From the NCBI GenBank assembly GCA_030425685.1, contig JAUIAD010000001.1:310001-374000 (forward strand): 64,000 nt of DNA. The letters are read 5' to 3'. This DNA is from Gammaproteobacteria bacterium (GTDB lineage: Bacteria; Pseudomonadota; Gammaproteobacteria; Coxiellales; Coxiellaceae). Position numbers and translations under genes: made by a program. The notes beneath the pieces were generated by a model. It did no database searches. It was not told the DNA's origin and saw only the letters and a program-made list of their open reading frames with translations. This document shows positions 17,400-25,589 of the stretch, piece by piece (the stretch's first letter is position 1; every line of letters begins with the position of its first letter).

Positions 17400-18038
17400 A
17401 TGAAAAAAAATGCCTTAGAATTAGTAGTATTAAGAAACGCGTTTTACCGCGATAACTACTATCGTGCGTTGTATTCCTTATTGCTGTTAGTGGTAGTCAA
17501 CTTAGGCCTCGCCGGCATGATTTTTTACGAGTGGGAGCATCCGCCAGCAACGCAATATTTTGCCACCACCGCAACGGGTGTGATTATTAAAATTCATGAA
17601 CTGTCAGACCCCGTTGTTCCAGATAATTTTGTCACACAATTTGCTTCAGATGCTGTGCGTCAGGCATTTGATTTGGATTATCTGCATTGGCAGGATCAAC
17701 TACAGCAAGCATCAAATAATTTTACCCCATATGGTTGGCGCTGGTTTATTAAGGCGCTGCAAAGTAGTAATAACTTAAAGTCCTTAACTTCTTTAAAAAT
17801 GGTATCAAACGCCAGTATTACAGGCGCACCACAAATATTAGAAAAAGAAATTATCGGTGGGCGTTATGCATGGAAAATCAAAATGCCTTTGTTAGTGACG
17901 TATACCTCCGGTCAGGCAAATACCATTCGTATGCCAATGAATGTCACTTTAATTGTCATTCGCGTTCCAGTTAAGGATAATCCGCAGCGCATTGCTATAC
18001 AGAACTTTATTCCAGAACTAACGGGACCCCAAGCATGA
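17400..18038 (+). CDS. icmL: IcmL/DotI paralogue 2
   Basis: The 212-residue product has one membrane segment (about 23-45) and a VirB8-like periplasmic domain with VTQFASDAVRQAFDLDYLHW and KIKMPLLVTYTSG. Legionella DotI is 212 residues, so this copy fits the canonical DotI. It directly precedes icmK and overlaps it by 4 bases, the conserved order. DotI forms a ring with DotJ around the inner-membrane channel. Confidence 0.95.
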   Translation: MKKNALELVVLRNAFYRDNYYRALYSLLLLVVVNLGLAGMIFYEWEHPPATQYFATTATGVIIKIHELSDPVVPDNFVTQFASDAVRQAFDLDYLHWQDQLQQASNNFTPYGWRWFIKALQSSNNLKSLTSLKMVSNASITGAPQILEKEIIGGRYAWKIKMPLLVTYTSGQANTIRMPMNVTLIVIRVPVKDNPQRIAIQNFIPELTGPQA

Positions 18039-19138
18039 TGAAAGTAGTAGTGAGAAAAATAAAGAACAGTTGTTGGTTGTGGGCAGGATTCTTATCAATG
18101 GCAATGATGTCAAATGTTGCCTTAGCAGACGGCTTTGGTGTTAGCAATAATGCTAATAATCAAGCGTCAGGCAATGACCAAGCTATTATGGCCAAGTTGC
18201 TAAAGCAAGAAAAAATGCGTTACCAGCATCCGCAAAGTGTTGGCTCCCAAAGTGTTGGCTCCCAAAGCGTTGGGCCTCAAAGTGCTAGGCCGCAAAGCAA
18301 CGTAGGGCAAAATAGTTTAGGGCAAAGTACTACCGGCGTACAAAGCGCGCCACAAGTGCCGGCAAAAGAAAGTATTGGCGATGAAGCCTTTGCTAGTACG
18401 GCACGTACTATGGTTCCTTTGACGCCTGAGCAGATTAAAACACTACATTACTTATTTGATCAAAGCCAAAAAGCAGCGGCGGCATCACCAGGTACGCCAC
18501 CTAAGCCAACGTCAACGTCTTTAATTGTCAATATGTCGCCAGGTTCAGCACCACCGTTGATACGTTTATCACAAGGTTTTGTTTCCTCATTGGTGTTTGT
18601 TGATGCAACCGGTGCGCCATGGCCGATTAAAGCGTTTGATTTAGGTAATCCTAAAGCTTTCAACATTCATTGGGATCAAAAGGGCAATACGCTAATGGTG
18701 CAAGCACTGCAGCGTTATAAAACAGGCAACCTTGCGGTTATTTTAAAAGGCATGGATACCCCTATTATGGTGAGCTTAATGCCCGGGCAACGTGCTGTTG
18801 ATTATCGTGTTGATATGCGTGTGCCGCGTTTAGGGCCTAATGCTAACCCGATGTTAGAAGGCTTACCTTCAAAAGGTGATCCCAACTTAATGAATGTGCT
18901 TGACGGTGTGCCACCAGAGGGTGCAAAAGCATTAAAGATTTTAGGGGATGGTTCTTGCCAAGCATGGCTGCTTAACGATCATATTTTCTTGCGTACTAGC
19001 ATGGCGGTGATGACACCCGCGTGGATTTCAACCATGAGTAGTCCTGATGGCACGCATGCTTATGAAATACAAAAGGCACCAGTTATTTTGGCAATGCGGC
19101 ATGGAAAAATTGTAAAGCTGACGATTGAAGGGTTGTAA
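18035..19138 (+). CDS. icmK: IcmK/DotH, outer-membrane core protein
   Basis: DotH is the VirB9-like outer-membrane subunit placed by DotC and DotD. The 367-residue product has a signal peptide ending at VALADG (about residue 32). A Gln/Ser-rich variable linker holds four imperfect repeats of SVGSQ (about 67-86, in 15-base DNA units at 18234-18293). A C-terminal domain from about 130 follows. Legionella IcmK is 360 residues. Its stop is 5 bases before the preferred icmE start. Confidence 0.95.
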   Translation: MMKVVVRKIKNSCWLWAGFLSMAMMSNVALADGFGVSNNANNQASGNDQAIMAKLLKQEKMRYQHPQSVGSQSVGSQSVGPQSARPQSNVGQNSLGQSTTGVQSAPQVPAKESIGDEAFASTARTMVPLTPEQIKTLHYLFDQSQKAAAASPGTPPKPTSTSLIVNMSPGSAPPLIRLSQGFVSSLVFVDATGAPWPIKAFDLGNPKAFNIHWDQKGNTLMVQALQRYKTGNLAVILKGMDTPIMVSLMPGQRAVDYRVDMRVPRLGPNANPMLEGLPSKGDPNLMNVLDGVPPEGAKALKILGDGSCQAWLLNDHIFLRTSMAVMTPAWISTMSSPDGTHAYEIQKAPVILAMRHGKIVKLTIEGL

Positions 19139-19142
19139 AACG

Positions 19143-22100
19143 ATGACAAACGAAACGAATAAAAAAGCAAGTAAACTAAGCGCAAAAGCACGCGTGCTGG
19201 CCATGCTCGTCGGTATTTTTATTATTATTTCCGTGGTTGCAGCAGTTTGGCATCATTCTAATGTCAAAAAGGCCTATCAAGGTGCTTCAGAGGTCTCTGG
19301 CGCTCCGTCCATTAACTCGATTCCTGGTGCGGGTAATCCGTCAGCCAACTATGTTAAAGCGCAAAATACTCAGAATGCGCAAGAGGCGGCTGCGGCTGTT
19401 AATAATGGTACCAGTGCTGTTCCTACGATTACACGTCCGAGCTTTGCTGGTTCGCCAGATGATTTTCTTAATCAGGCAAGCGGCGGTGCGCTAAATGCCA
19501 AGCCGATCAGTAAAGACTGCCCCTTATCAAAAGTGGTTTATATGTATAAGCCCAACCCGGCAAGTTGTAGTGTGCCAAACCTAAAATTAGCACGTAAAGC
19601 GGGTGTGACGGCAGAAGAGTTGCGTTGTCAGTCATGTTCTTGTCCTGCACTACGCGCTGCTGGTTTTACAGCAGGTGAATTAAAAGATACTGGCTACAGT
19701 GCTAGTGATCTTAAAAAGTGTGGTTTTACCTTGGCGCAATTAACCAATGCTGGTTTTAGTGCTAATGATCTAAAAGCCGCTGGTTTTACCGCAAAACAAT
19801 TGCGTGATGTTGGTTTTACCGCTGGCCAATTGGCTGCCGCTGGCTTTTCACCCTCACAATTAAAATCTGCAGGTTATTCAGCAAAAGAATTAGTAGCAGC
19901 GGGTGTTGGTTTGGCTAATAACCATGGTGATTGCAGTGTTGCGAAATTAAAGCAAGCACGTGCTGATGGTGTTAGCGCCGCTTCATTAAAAGGTTGTGGT
20001 GTTGCCGCCTTAAAAGCGGCTGGGTATACCGCGGCGCAATTAAAAGCAGCTGGATTTTCGGCTAAAGACTTAAAAGATGCTGGTTTTACAGCATCACAGT
20101 TAAAAGCAGCTGGTTTTTCTGCCAAGGATCTAAAGGATGCTGGATTTACTGCCGGTGCTTTGCGTAATGCCGGTTTTAGTGCGGCACAGTTAAAAGATGC
20201 TGGATATTCAGCTTCTGCCTTGCGTAAGGCAGGCTTTTCTCCTGAAGCATTAAAAGCTGCGGGCTTTAGCGCTAAAGATTTAGCAAAAGCAGGGTTTAGT
20301 GCCGCTGCGTTAAAGAAGGCAGGCTACAGTGCAACGCAATTAAAAAATGCTGGCTTTAGCGATGACGATTTAAAAGCAGCAGGTTATTCACCCGCACAAA
20401 TTAAAGCGGCTGATGAAGCATCTAAACTTTGTAATGTTGCTGCGTTAAAGGCGGCGCGTTTAAAAGGCGCTTCGGCTAAACAGCTAAAAGACAAAGGTTG
20501 TAGTCTGGCGGCATTAAAGGCAGCTGGTTTTACTGCCAAACAATTGCGTGCTGCTGGTTTTAGCGCAGCGCAATTAAAAGCCGCTGGTTTTACAGCAGCG
20601 CAATTAAAAGCTGCAGGCTTTAGTGCGAAAGAATTGCGTAATGCTGGTTTTAGCGCCGAACAGTTAAAAAATGCTGGTTTTAGCGCAGCACAGTTAAAAG
20701 CAGCCGGCTTTAGTGCCGCGCAATTAAAAGCAGCCGGTTTTAGTGCCGCTGATTTAAAAGCCGCTGGTTTTAGTGCGCAAGCGTTAAAAGATGCCGGCTT
20801 TAGTGCAGCAGAATTAAAGGACGCCGGTTTTAGTGCGGCAGATCTAAAAGCGGCTGGTTTTAGTGCCAAGGCATTGAAAGATGCTGGCTTTAATGCAAGA
20901 TCGTTAGCAGAAGCGGGCTTTTCGCCAACGGCATTAAAGAGTGCTGGTTTTAGCGCGGCTGACTTAAAGCAGGCTGGTTTTAGTGCTGGGCAATTAAAAG
21001 ATGCCGGTTTTTCAGCAGCGGACTTAAGTCAAGCAGGCTTTAGCGCCGGTGCTTTAAAAGCCGCAGGTTTTACGCCGAGTGAAATTAAAAAAGCATTAGC
21101 GGCAAGTTCTTCAGCTTGTAGCGTGAAGAAATTGCATGAAGCGCGTGAGCATGGTGCTTCTGCATTAGAGTTAAAAAACCGGGGTTGTGGTTTAGCCGCC
21201 TTAAAGGCAGCAGGCTTTACAGCAGCGGAACTGAAAGCGGCAGGCTTTACTGCTAAGCAATTAAAAGATGCTGGGTTTAGTGCAGCAGAATTAAAAGACG
21301 CTGGCTATAGTGCTGCTGATTTGAAACGTGCTGGCTTCAATGCCCGTCAACTGCGTGATGCGGGTTATTCTGCAGCAGATTTAAAAAATGCCGGTTTTAG
21401 TGCTGCTGCATTAAAGCAAGCAGGCTATTCAGCTGCTGACCTACAAAAAGCAGGCTTTTCAGCGGCCGCGCTAAAAGCAGCTGGCTTTAGTGCCAAAGCA
21501 TTAAAGGCAGCCGGTTTTAGTGCCTCTGATTTAAAAGCGGCAGGTTTTACTGCTGGTGATTTGAAAGCTGCCGGTTTTTCCGCCGCAGCGTTACATAATG
21601 CTGGGTTTACTGCTAGTCAATTGCGCTCTGCTGGATTTTCAGCCGCGGCGTTAAAAGCCGCAGGATTTTCCTTAAAGCAATTACGTAATGCTGGCTTTAC
21701 GACTGGCGATTTATTGCGAGCCGGTTTTACACCGCAGCAAGCAGGGTTGGCATCAGCGTCGGTTAAAAAAGCACAGCAAGCTAGCGCGCCGACAGATGCT
21801 TCACTGAATAATAGTGCTTTGAATAATGCTTCATCGATGCCATCGATTGATTCAAATTCACAAGCAGCTCGTTTAAAAGCGCTGCAAGATATGGAACAGG
21901 CGCAGTTAAATCAGCAACAACGCCGTGATGCCATTAATCAAGTGAAAGGCCAGATGATGATGGAGTCCAATAAATTGATGACTGGCTGGAGCAATACCCG
22001 TCAGCAGCAAGAACAGCACAGCATTGAAAAAGCGAGTGGTGGCGGCGGTCATGATAATGGTAAAGGTGGTGCTGGTGCCCTAGCGGGTCCAACCATTAAA

Positions 22101-22691
22101 GCAGGAACGGTGATGTTCGCGGTGTTAGATACCGGGATGAATAGTGATGAAAACAGCCCTGTGTTGGCGACTATTGTTACCGGAAGATTCAAAGGCGCTA
22201 AATTGATGGGTAAGTTTGAGCGTGAAAACAAACGTATCCTGTTGCAATTTAGCTTGTTGAACATTCCTTCCTTTGAGAAGAGCGTACCTTTGAATGCAGT
22301 GGCAATTGATCCGAATACAGCGCACTCTGTGTTATCTGGTTCTGTCAATAATCACTATTTGTTGCGCTATGGTTCCTTGTTTGCCTCTGCTTTTATATCA
22401 GGCGTATCCGATGCCATTATCAATAGCGGCAGTGTGCAGCAGTGTTTCTTCGGTGTTTGTACCCGGCTTTATCAAAACTTAAGTACCGGGCAATATATCG
22501 CCGCGGGTGTTGGTAATGTTGGTAAGCAGTATGCCAATGTGATGTCGGCTAACTTCCATGTGCCTCCGACAGTAAAAGTTCCTGCGGGAATGGGGATTGG
22601 TGTTCTATTTATGAGTGACTTGACCTTGGCGCATGCGTTGCCAGAGAAGATAACGAGTGACCACTATACATTTTCGCAATACAGTAATTAA
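19143..22691 (+). CDS. icmE: IcmE/DotG, channel protein with giant repeat domain
   Basis: DotG spans both membranes and forms the central channel; its C terminus is VirB10-like. I prefer the ATG at 19143 over an in-frame TTG at 19125. The 1,182-residue product has one membrane segment near 20-40 and a linker. More than 60 ten-residue repeats of the type AGFSAAQLKA run from about residue 145 to 870, followed by a Gln-rich helix (about 905-965) and the VirB10-like domain (about 980-1182, TVMFAVLDTGMNSDENSPVL). Legionella DotG is about 1,050 residues with fewer repeats. The repeat array is split into four blocks. Each opens with a cap carrying Cys residues about 20 apart, near 19567, 19932, 20430 and 21117. 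Confidence 0.97.
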   Translation: MTNETNKKASKLSAKARVLAMLVGIFIIISVVAAVWHHSNVKKAYQGASEVSGAPSINSIPGAGNPSANYVKAQNTQNAQEAAAAVNNGTSAVPTITRPSFAGSPDDFLNQASGGALNAKPISKDCPLSKVVYMYKPNPASCSVPNLKLARKAGVTAEELRCQSCSCPALRAAGFTAGELKDTGYSASDLKKCGFTLAQLTNAGFSANDLKAAGFTAKQLRDVGFTAGQLAAAGFSPSQLKSAGYSAKELVAAGVGLANNHGDCSVAKLKQARADGVSAASLKGCGVAALKAAGYTAAQLKAAGFSAKDLKDAGFTASQLKAAGFSAKDLKDAGFTAGALRNAGFSAAQLKDAGYSASALRKAGFSPEALKAAGFSAKDLAKAGFSAAALKKAGYSATQLKNAGFSDDDLKAAGYSPAQIKAADEASKLCNVAALKAARLKGASAKQLKDKGCSLAALKAAGFTAKQLRAAGFSAAQLKAAGFTAAQLKAAGFSAKELRNAGFSAEQLKNAGFSAAQLKAAGFSAAQLKAAGFSAADLKAAGFSAQALKDAGFSAAELKDAGFSAADLKAAGFSAKALKDAGFNARSLAEAGFSPTALKSAGFSAADLKQAGFSAGQLKDAGFSAADLSQAGFSAGALKAAGFTPSEIKKALAASSSACSVKKLHEAREHGASALELKNRGCGLAALKAAGFTAAELKAAGFTAKQLKDAGFSAAELKDAGYSAADLKRAGFNARQLRDAGYSAADLKNAGFSAAALKQAGYSAADLQKAGFSAAALKAAGFSAKALKAAGFSASDLKAAGFTAGDLKAAGFSAAALHNAGFTASQLRSAGFSAAALKAAGFSLKQLRNAGFTTGDLLRAGFTPQQAGLASASVKKAQQASAPTDASLNNSALNNASSMPSIDSNSQAARLKALQDMEQAQLNQQQRRDAINQVKGQMMMESNKLMTGWSNTRQQQEQHSIEKASGGGGHDNGKGGAGALAGPTIKAGTVMFAVLDTGMNSDENSPVLATIVTGRFKGAKLMGKFERENKRILLQFSLLNIPSFEKSVPLNAVAIDPNTAHSVLSGSVNNHYLLRYGSLFASAFISGVSDAIINSGSVQQCFFGVCTRLYQNLSTGQYIAAGVGNVGKQYANVMSANFHVPPTVKVPAGMGIGVLFMSDLTLAHALPEKITSDHYTFSQYSN

Positions 22692-22711
22692 GCGTGGGGA
22701 GTTGAAATAAA

Positions 22712-23503
22712 ATGACGAGTGATAATAAGCGAGTAAGTGATGATGAGGAATATCAATATCCTGATGAGGAGTATGTGTCTGAGCCTGGTGGTGAGGAAGA
22801 AGCACATGCCCACAATCCTTACTCACACGAAGCGTCACAAGCTTCAGCGCCGCAGCAAGAAGGTAAGCTGCAATTTATAAAAGACTTTGTCGGGCGGCAT
22901 CGTCGGATTGTTATTGCGGCGGGTATTGGTGTTTTTGCCTTAATTACGTTGAAGATTATGAATCATCATAAGAATAATAAGGTGATTATGAAGGCCAAGC
23001 CAGCGGTAGTGACGCAACCGGTGGTGCAAAAGCCAGTGGTGCAGCAGCCTGTTACTCAATCGGTAAGTAGTCCGGTGGTGACCGATGCGTTGTCGAGTAT
23101 TAAGCAAGATAGTCAGACGAATCATGTCGCTATTTCAGGTTTGCAGAATCAGGTGCAGGCGTTGCAGACGCAGTTAGCTTCGGCGAATCAAAATCAACAT
23201 GAGCTAAATCAGGTGATTTTGATTTTGGCGTCGCAGTTGAAGAATCTTAATCAGCATATGAGTGAGACGAAAGCCGTCGCACAAACTAAGCCTTCTGGGC
23301 CACCTTCGCCTGAGGTTGTTTATCATATTAGGGCGATTATTTCTGGGCGAGCTTGGATTGTTGGCTCTAATGGTTTAACCGATTCTGTTACTGTTGGTGA
23401 TCCTATTCCTGATTATGGTTTGGTGAAGGCTATTGATGCGGATCATGGGGTGATTGATACTAGCTCTGGGAAGAAGATTCGGCTTGGGGTTAATGATTAT
23501 TGA
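22712..23503 (+). CDS. icmG: IcmG/DotF, inner-membrane Dot/Icm protein
   Basis: The 263-residue product has an acidic cytoplasmic N terminus (about 1-60), one membrane segment (about 69-86) and a Pro/Val/Gln linker. A coiled coil lies at about 130-190 (LQNQVQALQTQLASANQNQH), then a small C-terminal domain with AIISGRAWIVGSNGLTDSVT. Length and plan match DotF (269 in Legionella), a bitopic protein linked to the core complex and reported to touch effectors. It follows icmE by 20 bases. Confidence 0.94.
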   Translation: MTSDNKRVSDDEEYQYPDEEYVSEPGGEEEAHAHNPYSHEASQASAPQQEGKLQFIKDFVGRHRRIVIAAGIGVFALITLKIMNHHKNNKVIMKAKPAVVTQPVVQKPVVQQPVTQSVSSPVVTDALSSIKQDSQTNHVAISGLQNQVQALQTQLASANQNQHELNQVILILASQLKNLNQHMSETKAVAQTKPSGPPSPEVVYHIRAIISGRAWIVGSNGLTDSVTVGDPIPDYGLVKAIDADHGVIDTSSGKKIRLGVNDY

Positions 23504-23585
23504 TTTGGTTTCACGCAAAGACGCTGAGGGGACGCTAAGGGCGCAAAGGTTTTTGTGTTTTTGTTTTGGGTGAAAGGTTTAAATA

Positions 23586-24161
23586 GTGAAAAGTAATAAA
23601 TTTCGTTTTATACATTTTCTGTTGATCGTGCCAATGATGTTGTTAACATCGCCGGCGTGGGCGGTTAATAGCTTTCACTTGACGCAGAGCTTGATGCAAG
23701 TTGCCGTTATCGCGCAGGACTTTGGCATTATTATGGGGTTGGGCTTGTTTGCTGGCGGGCTGTTTAAGTTGAAACGCTATGGTGAAATGCGCACCATGAT
23801 GTCTTCGCAAATGACCATTGCTAAGCCCTTGTTTATGATGTTTAGCGGTATTGCTTTGATCTGTTTGCCGGTAATGACGGCAACCTTGTTACAAGCGATC
23901 TGGGGAACGAGCTCACCTTTGGCTTATCCGGTATATTCAAGTTATGACTTTGAATCGCTGATGACGCCTATTATTGTCTTTATTCGCCTGGTAGGCGTTT
24001 TTGGTATTATTCGTGGATTTATCCTATTAAGTCGCGCAGGAAATGAACAGGGGCAGCCGGGTCAAGTAGGTAAGGCGATATTACACTTGGTAGGTGGAAT
24101 TATGTGTGTTCATATCATTGGTGTTTCGCAACTGATTGAGAATATCTTTAATGTAAATTAA
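23586..24161 (+). CDS. icmC: IcmC/DotE, Dot/Icm membrane protein
   Basis: The 191-residue product has a signal-like hydrophobic N terminus (about 8-26) and three more membrane segments (about 45-60, 75-100, 120-180). This is the pattern of DotE (194 residues in Legionella). DotE and DotP are related small membrane proteins. The start is a GTG. About 80 bases separate it from icmG, where a direct repeat (ACGCTGAGGGGACGCTAAGGG) shows no gene. Confidence 0.92.
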   Translation: MKSNKFRFIHFLLIVPMMLLTSPAWAVNSFHLTQSLMQVAVIAQDFGIIMGLGLFAGGLFKLKRYGEMRTMMSSQMTIAKPLFMMFSGIALICLPVMTATLLQAIWGTSSPLAYPVYSSYDFESLMTPIIVFIRLVGVFGIIRGFILLSRAGNEQGQPGQVGKAILHLVGGIMCVHIIGVSQLIENIFNVN

Positions 24162-24174
24162 AGGATTTAACTTT

Positions 24175-24207
24175 TTTAATATTTCCTTAAGGTTTTAGGG
24201 GTATAGT
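24175..24207 (+). promoter_or_regulatory. PmrA-type promoter before icmD
   Basis: TTAATATTTCCTTAA (24176-24190), GG, nine bases, then TATAGT (24202-24207). The core differs from the 8729 promoter by a single base. It gives icmD, icmJ and probably icmB their own PmrA-type start. Confidence 0.86.
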
Positions 24208-24250
24208 AGTAAAACCGTAAATTTTTTATATTAAACTGGAGGTTAAAACC

Positions 24251-24682
24251 ATGTGGCCATTTAGAAAAGCGCGCTCGAAATCTCGTTCAAAGAGCAGAGT
24301 ATTTAAAGTTATTGCAACCTTGTTAGGCTTGTCTGGTCTAATGTATCTTGGTGCTGCATCGGCAGATGTATCAGGCTTAGGTCTCAGTACCATTACGACG
24401 CACGTGAATACGACGGTTTCTTATCTTGCTAAAATCTTTGTAGATATTGCCCTGGTCGCCGGTGTTGGTTTTATTATGGCGGCATTCTTTAAATTCCATC
24501 AGCACAAGCTGAACCCTACGCAGGTGCCTATCAGTCAGGGTGTGACGTTGCTATTGATTGGTGCTGGTTTAACCCTGTTTACGACGATGTTACCGACGGC
24601 TAAAAAGGCTGTGTTTGGTAGTGCTGAAATGGCGAAAGTGGGTGGTTCCCAGCTTAAAAACATGATTGGAACTGTTAGCTAA
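24251..24682 (+). CDS. icmD: IcmD/DotP, small Dot/Icm membrane protein
   Basis: The 143-residue product has a basic N terminus (about 1-17), a signal-like hydrophobic stretch ending near ASADVSG, and two further membrane segments (about 55-78 and 92-112). Legionella IcmD is about 132 residues. The ATG follows CTGGAGG. It is the first gene after the promoter at 24175 and lies 3 bases before icmJ. Confidence 0.94.
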   Translation: MWPFRKARSKSRSKSRVFKVIATLLGLSGLMYLGAASADVSGLGLSTITTHVNTTVSYLAKIFVDIALVAGVGFIMAAFFKFHQHKLNPTQVPISQGVTLLLIGAGLTLFTTMLPTAKKAVFGSAEMAKVGGSQLKNMIGTVS

Positions 24683-24685
24683 GCA

Positions 24686-25306
24686 ATGGCGCTACATGAT
24701 CTCCAGCTTTATGCGACGGAAAGTAACTGGCGCTTGTTTATGGTAAGGAAGGCTGATCCAGCCTTCCTTAAATTTCAGCAAAAAGTCTTTCTGCGTGATG
24801 ACCATACGTGTCAGTTTTGTGGTTTCCGTTCCAAAAAGCATGTCGAAGTTATTAATATCGATGCCGACTTTCATCATAATCGCTTAAGTAATTTAGTGAC
24901 GGCTTGCGCTTTGTGCTGGCCTTGTTATTTTTTAGAAGCGGTGGGTAAAGCGGCCTATGGCGGTGGTAGTTTGATTTTCTTACCGGAAATGACGCAGAGT
25001 CAATTAAATGCCTTATGTCATGTGTTATTTGCTTCGATTGGCAGTGGCGGTGCCTCTGCCATCCAGTCGCGTAATATTTATCGTGGTTTAAAGTTGCGTT
25101 CACAGCAGGTTGAAAAGAAAGTCAGTGAAGGCATGAGTAATCCGGCCTTTTATGGCCGTTTATTGATTGAAGCGGATAAGGAAAAGGCAGCGGTTTTACA
25201 AGAGAAACTGGCTCCAGGTTTACGGTTATTGCCAGAGATTACCGCGTATGCAGCGCAGGTAAAAGATTGGCTTGCGGAGTCATTGCAGGCGTTGCATTTT
25301 GAGTAA
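24686..25306 (+). CDS. icmJ: IcmJ/DotN, zinc-binding coupling-complex protein
   Basis: DotN binds the C-terminal region of the DotL ATPase and stabilises the coupling complex. The 206-residue product has CQFC (Cys42, Cys45) and CALCWPC (near 74-80), the zinc site within an HNH-like fold, with the intervening HHNR of that fold. Length matches Legionella (208). Confidence 0.96.
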   Translation: MALHDLQLYATESNWRLFMVRKADPAFLKFQQKVFLRDDHTCQFCGFRSKKHVEVINIDADFHHNRLSNLVTACALCWPCYFLEAVGKAAYGGGSLIFLPEMTQSQLNALCHVLFASIGSGGASAIQSRNIYRGLKLRSQQVEKKVSEGMSNPAFYGRLLIEADKEKAAVLQEKLAPGLRLLPEITAYAAQVKDWLAESLQALHFE

Positions 25307-25415
25307 AATATCCGCTTAATATTAAGCTTGTAGGGATGCAGCTGTATTTGAATTTGTATATGCTCAAAGCATTTAGAAATTCGGTGTTCTGAAACTGTAT
25401 GGTTTCCGTGGCAAT

Positions 25416-25502
25416 GTCATCCCGCACTTGATGCGGGATCTAGCGGTAAAGGCGCATTTTTTTGGATCCCGGATCGCGTCCTTCAGACTTGTCCGGGATG
25501 AC
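25416..25502. repeat. GTCATCCCG-type hairpin repeat upstream of icmB
   Basis: GTCATCCCGCACTTGATGCG is paired with TCCGGGATGAC at the far end, with GGATCCCGGATC between, giving a long imperfect inverted repeat. It fills the icmJ-icmB gap (25307-25589) together with a small palindrome GCTTAATATTAAGC (25315-25328). It belongs to the same family as 17271-17360. Confidence 0.75.
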
Positions 25503-25589
25503 GAATACTGAGTTTTAAAACACTTTGGTTATAGAGTGAGTTTTTACGGTTAGGTTGTAGTATATAGCGGTTATAAATAGGGTGTTGTC

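Noticed and set aside
20384..20869. 161-residue minus-strand frame of AALKPAAFN repeats
   Set aside because: It is the antisense image of the icmE repeat array and is open only because of the repeat composition.
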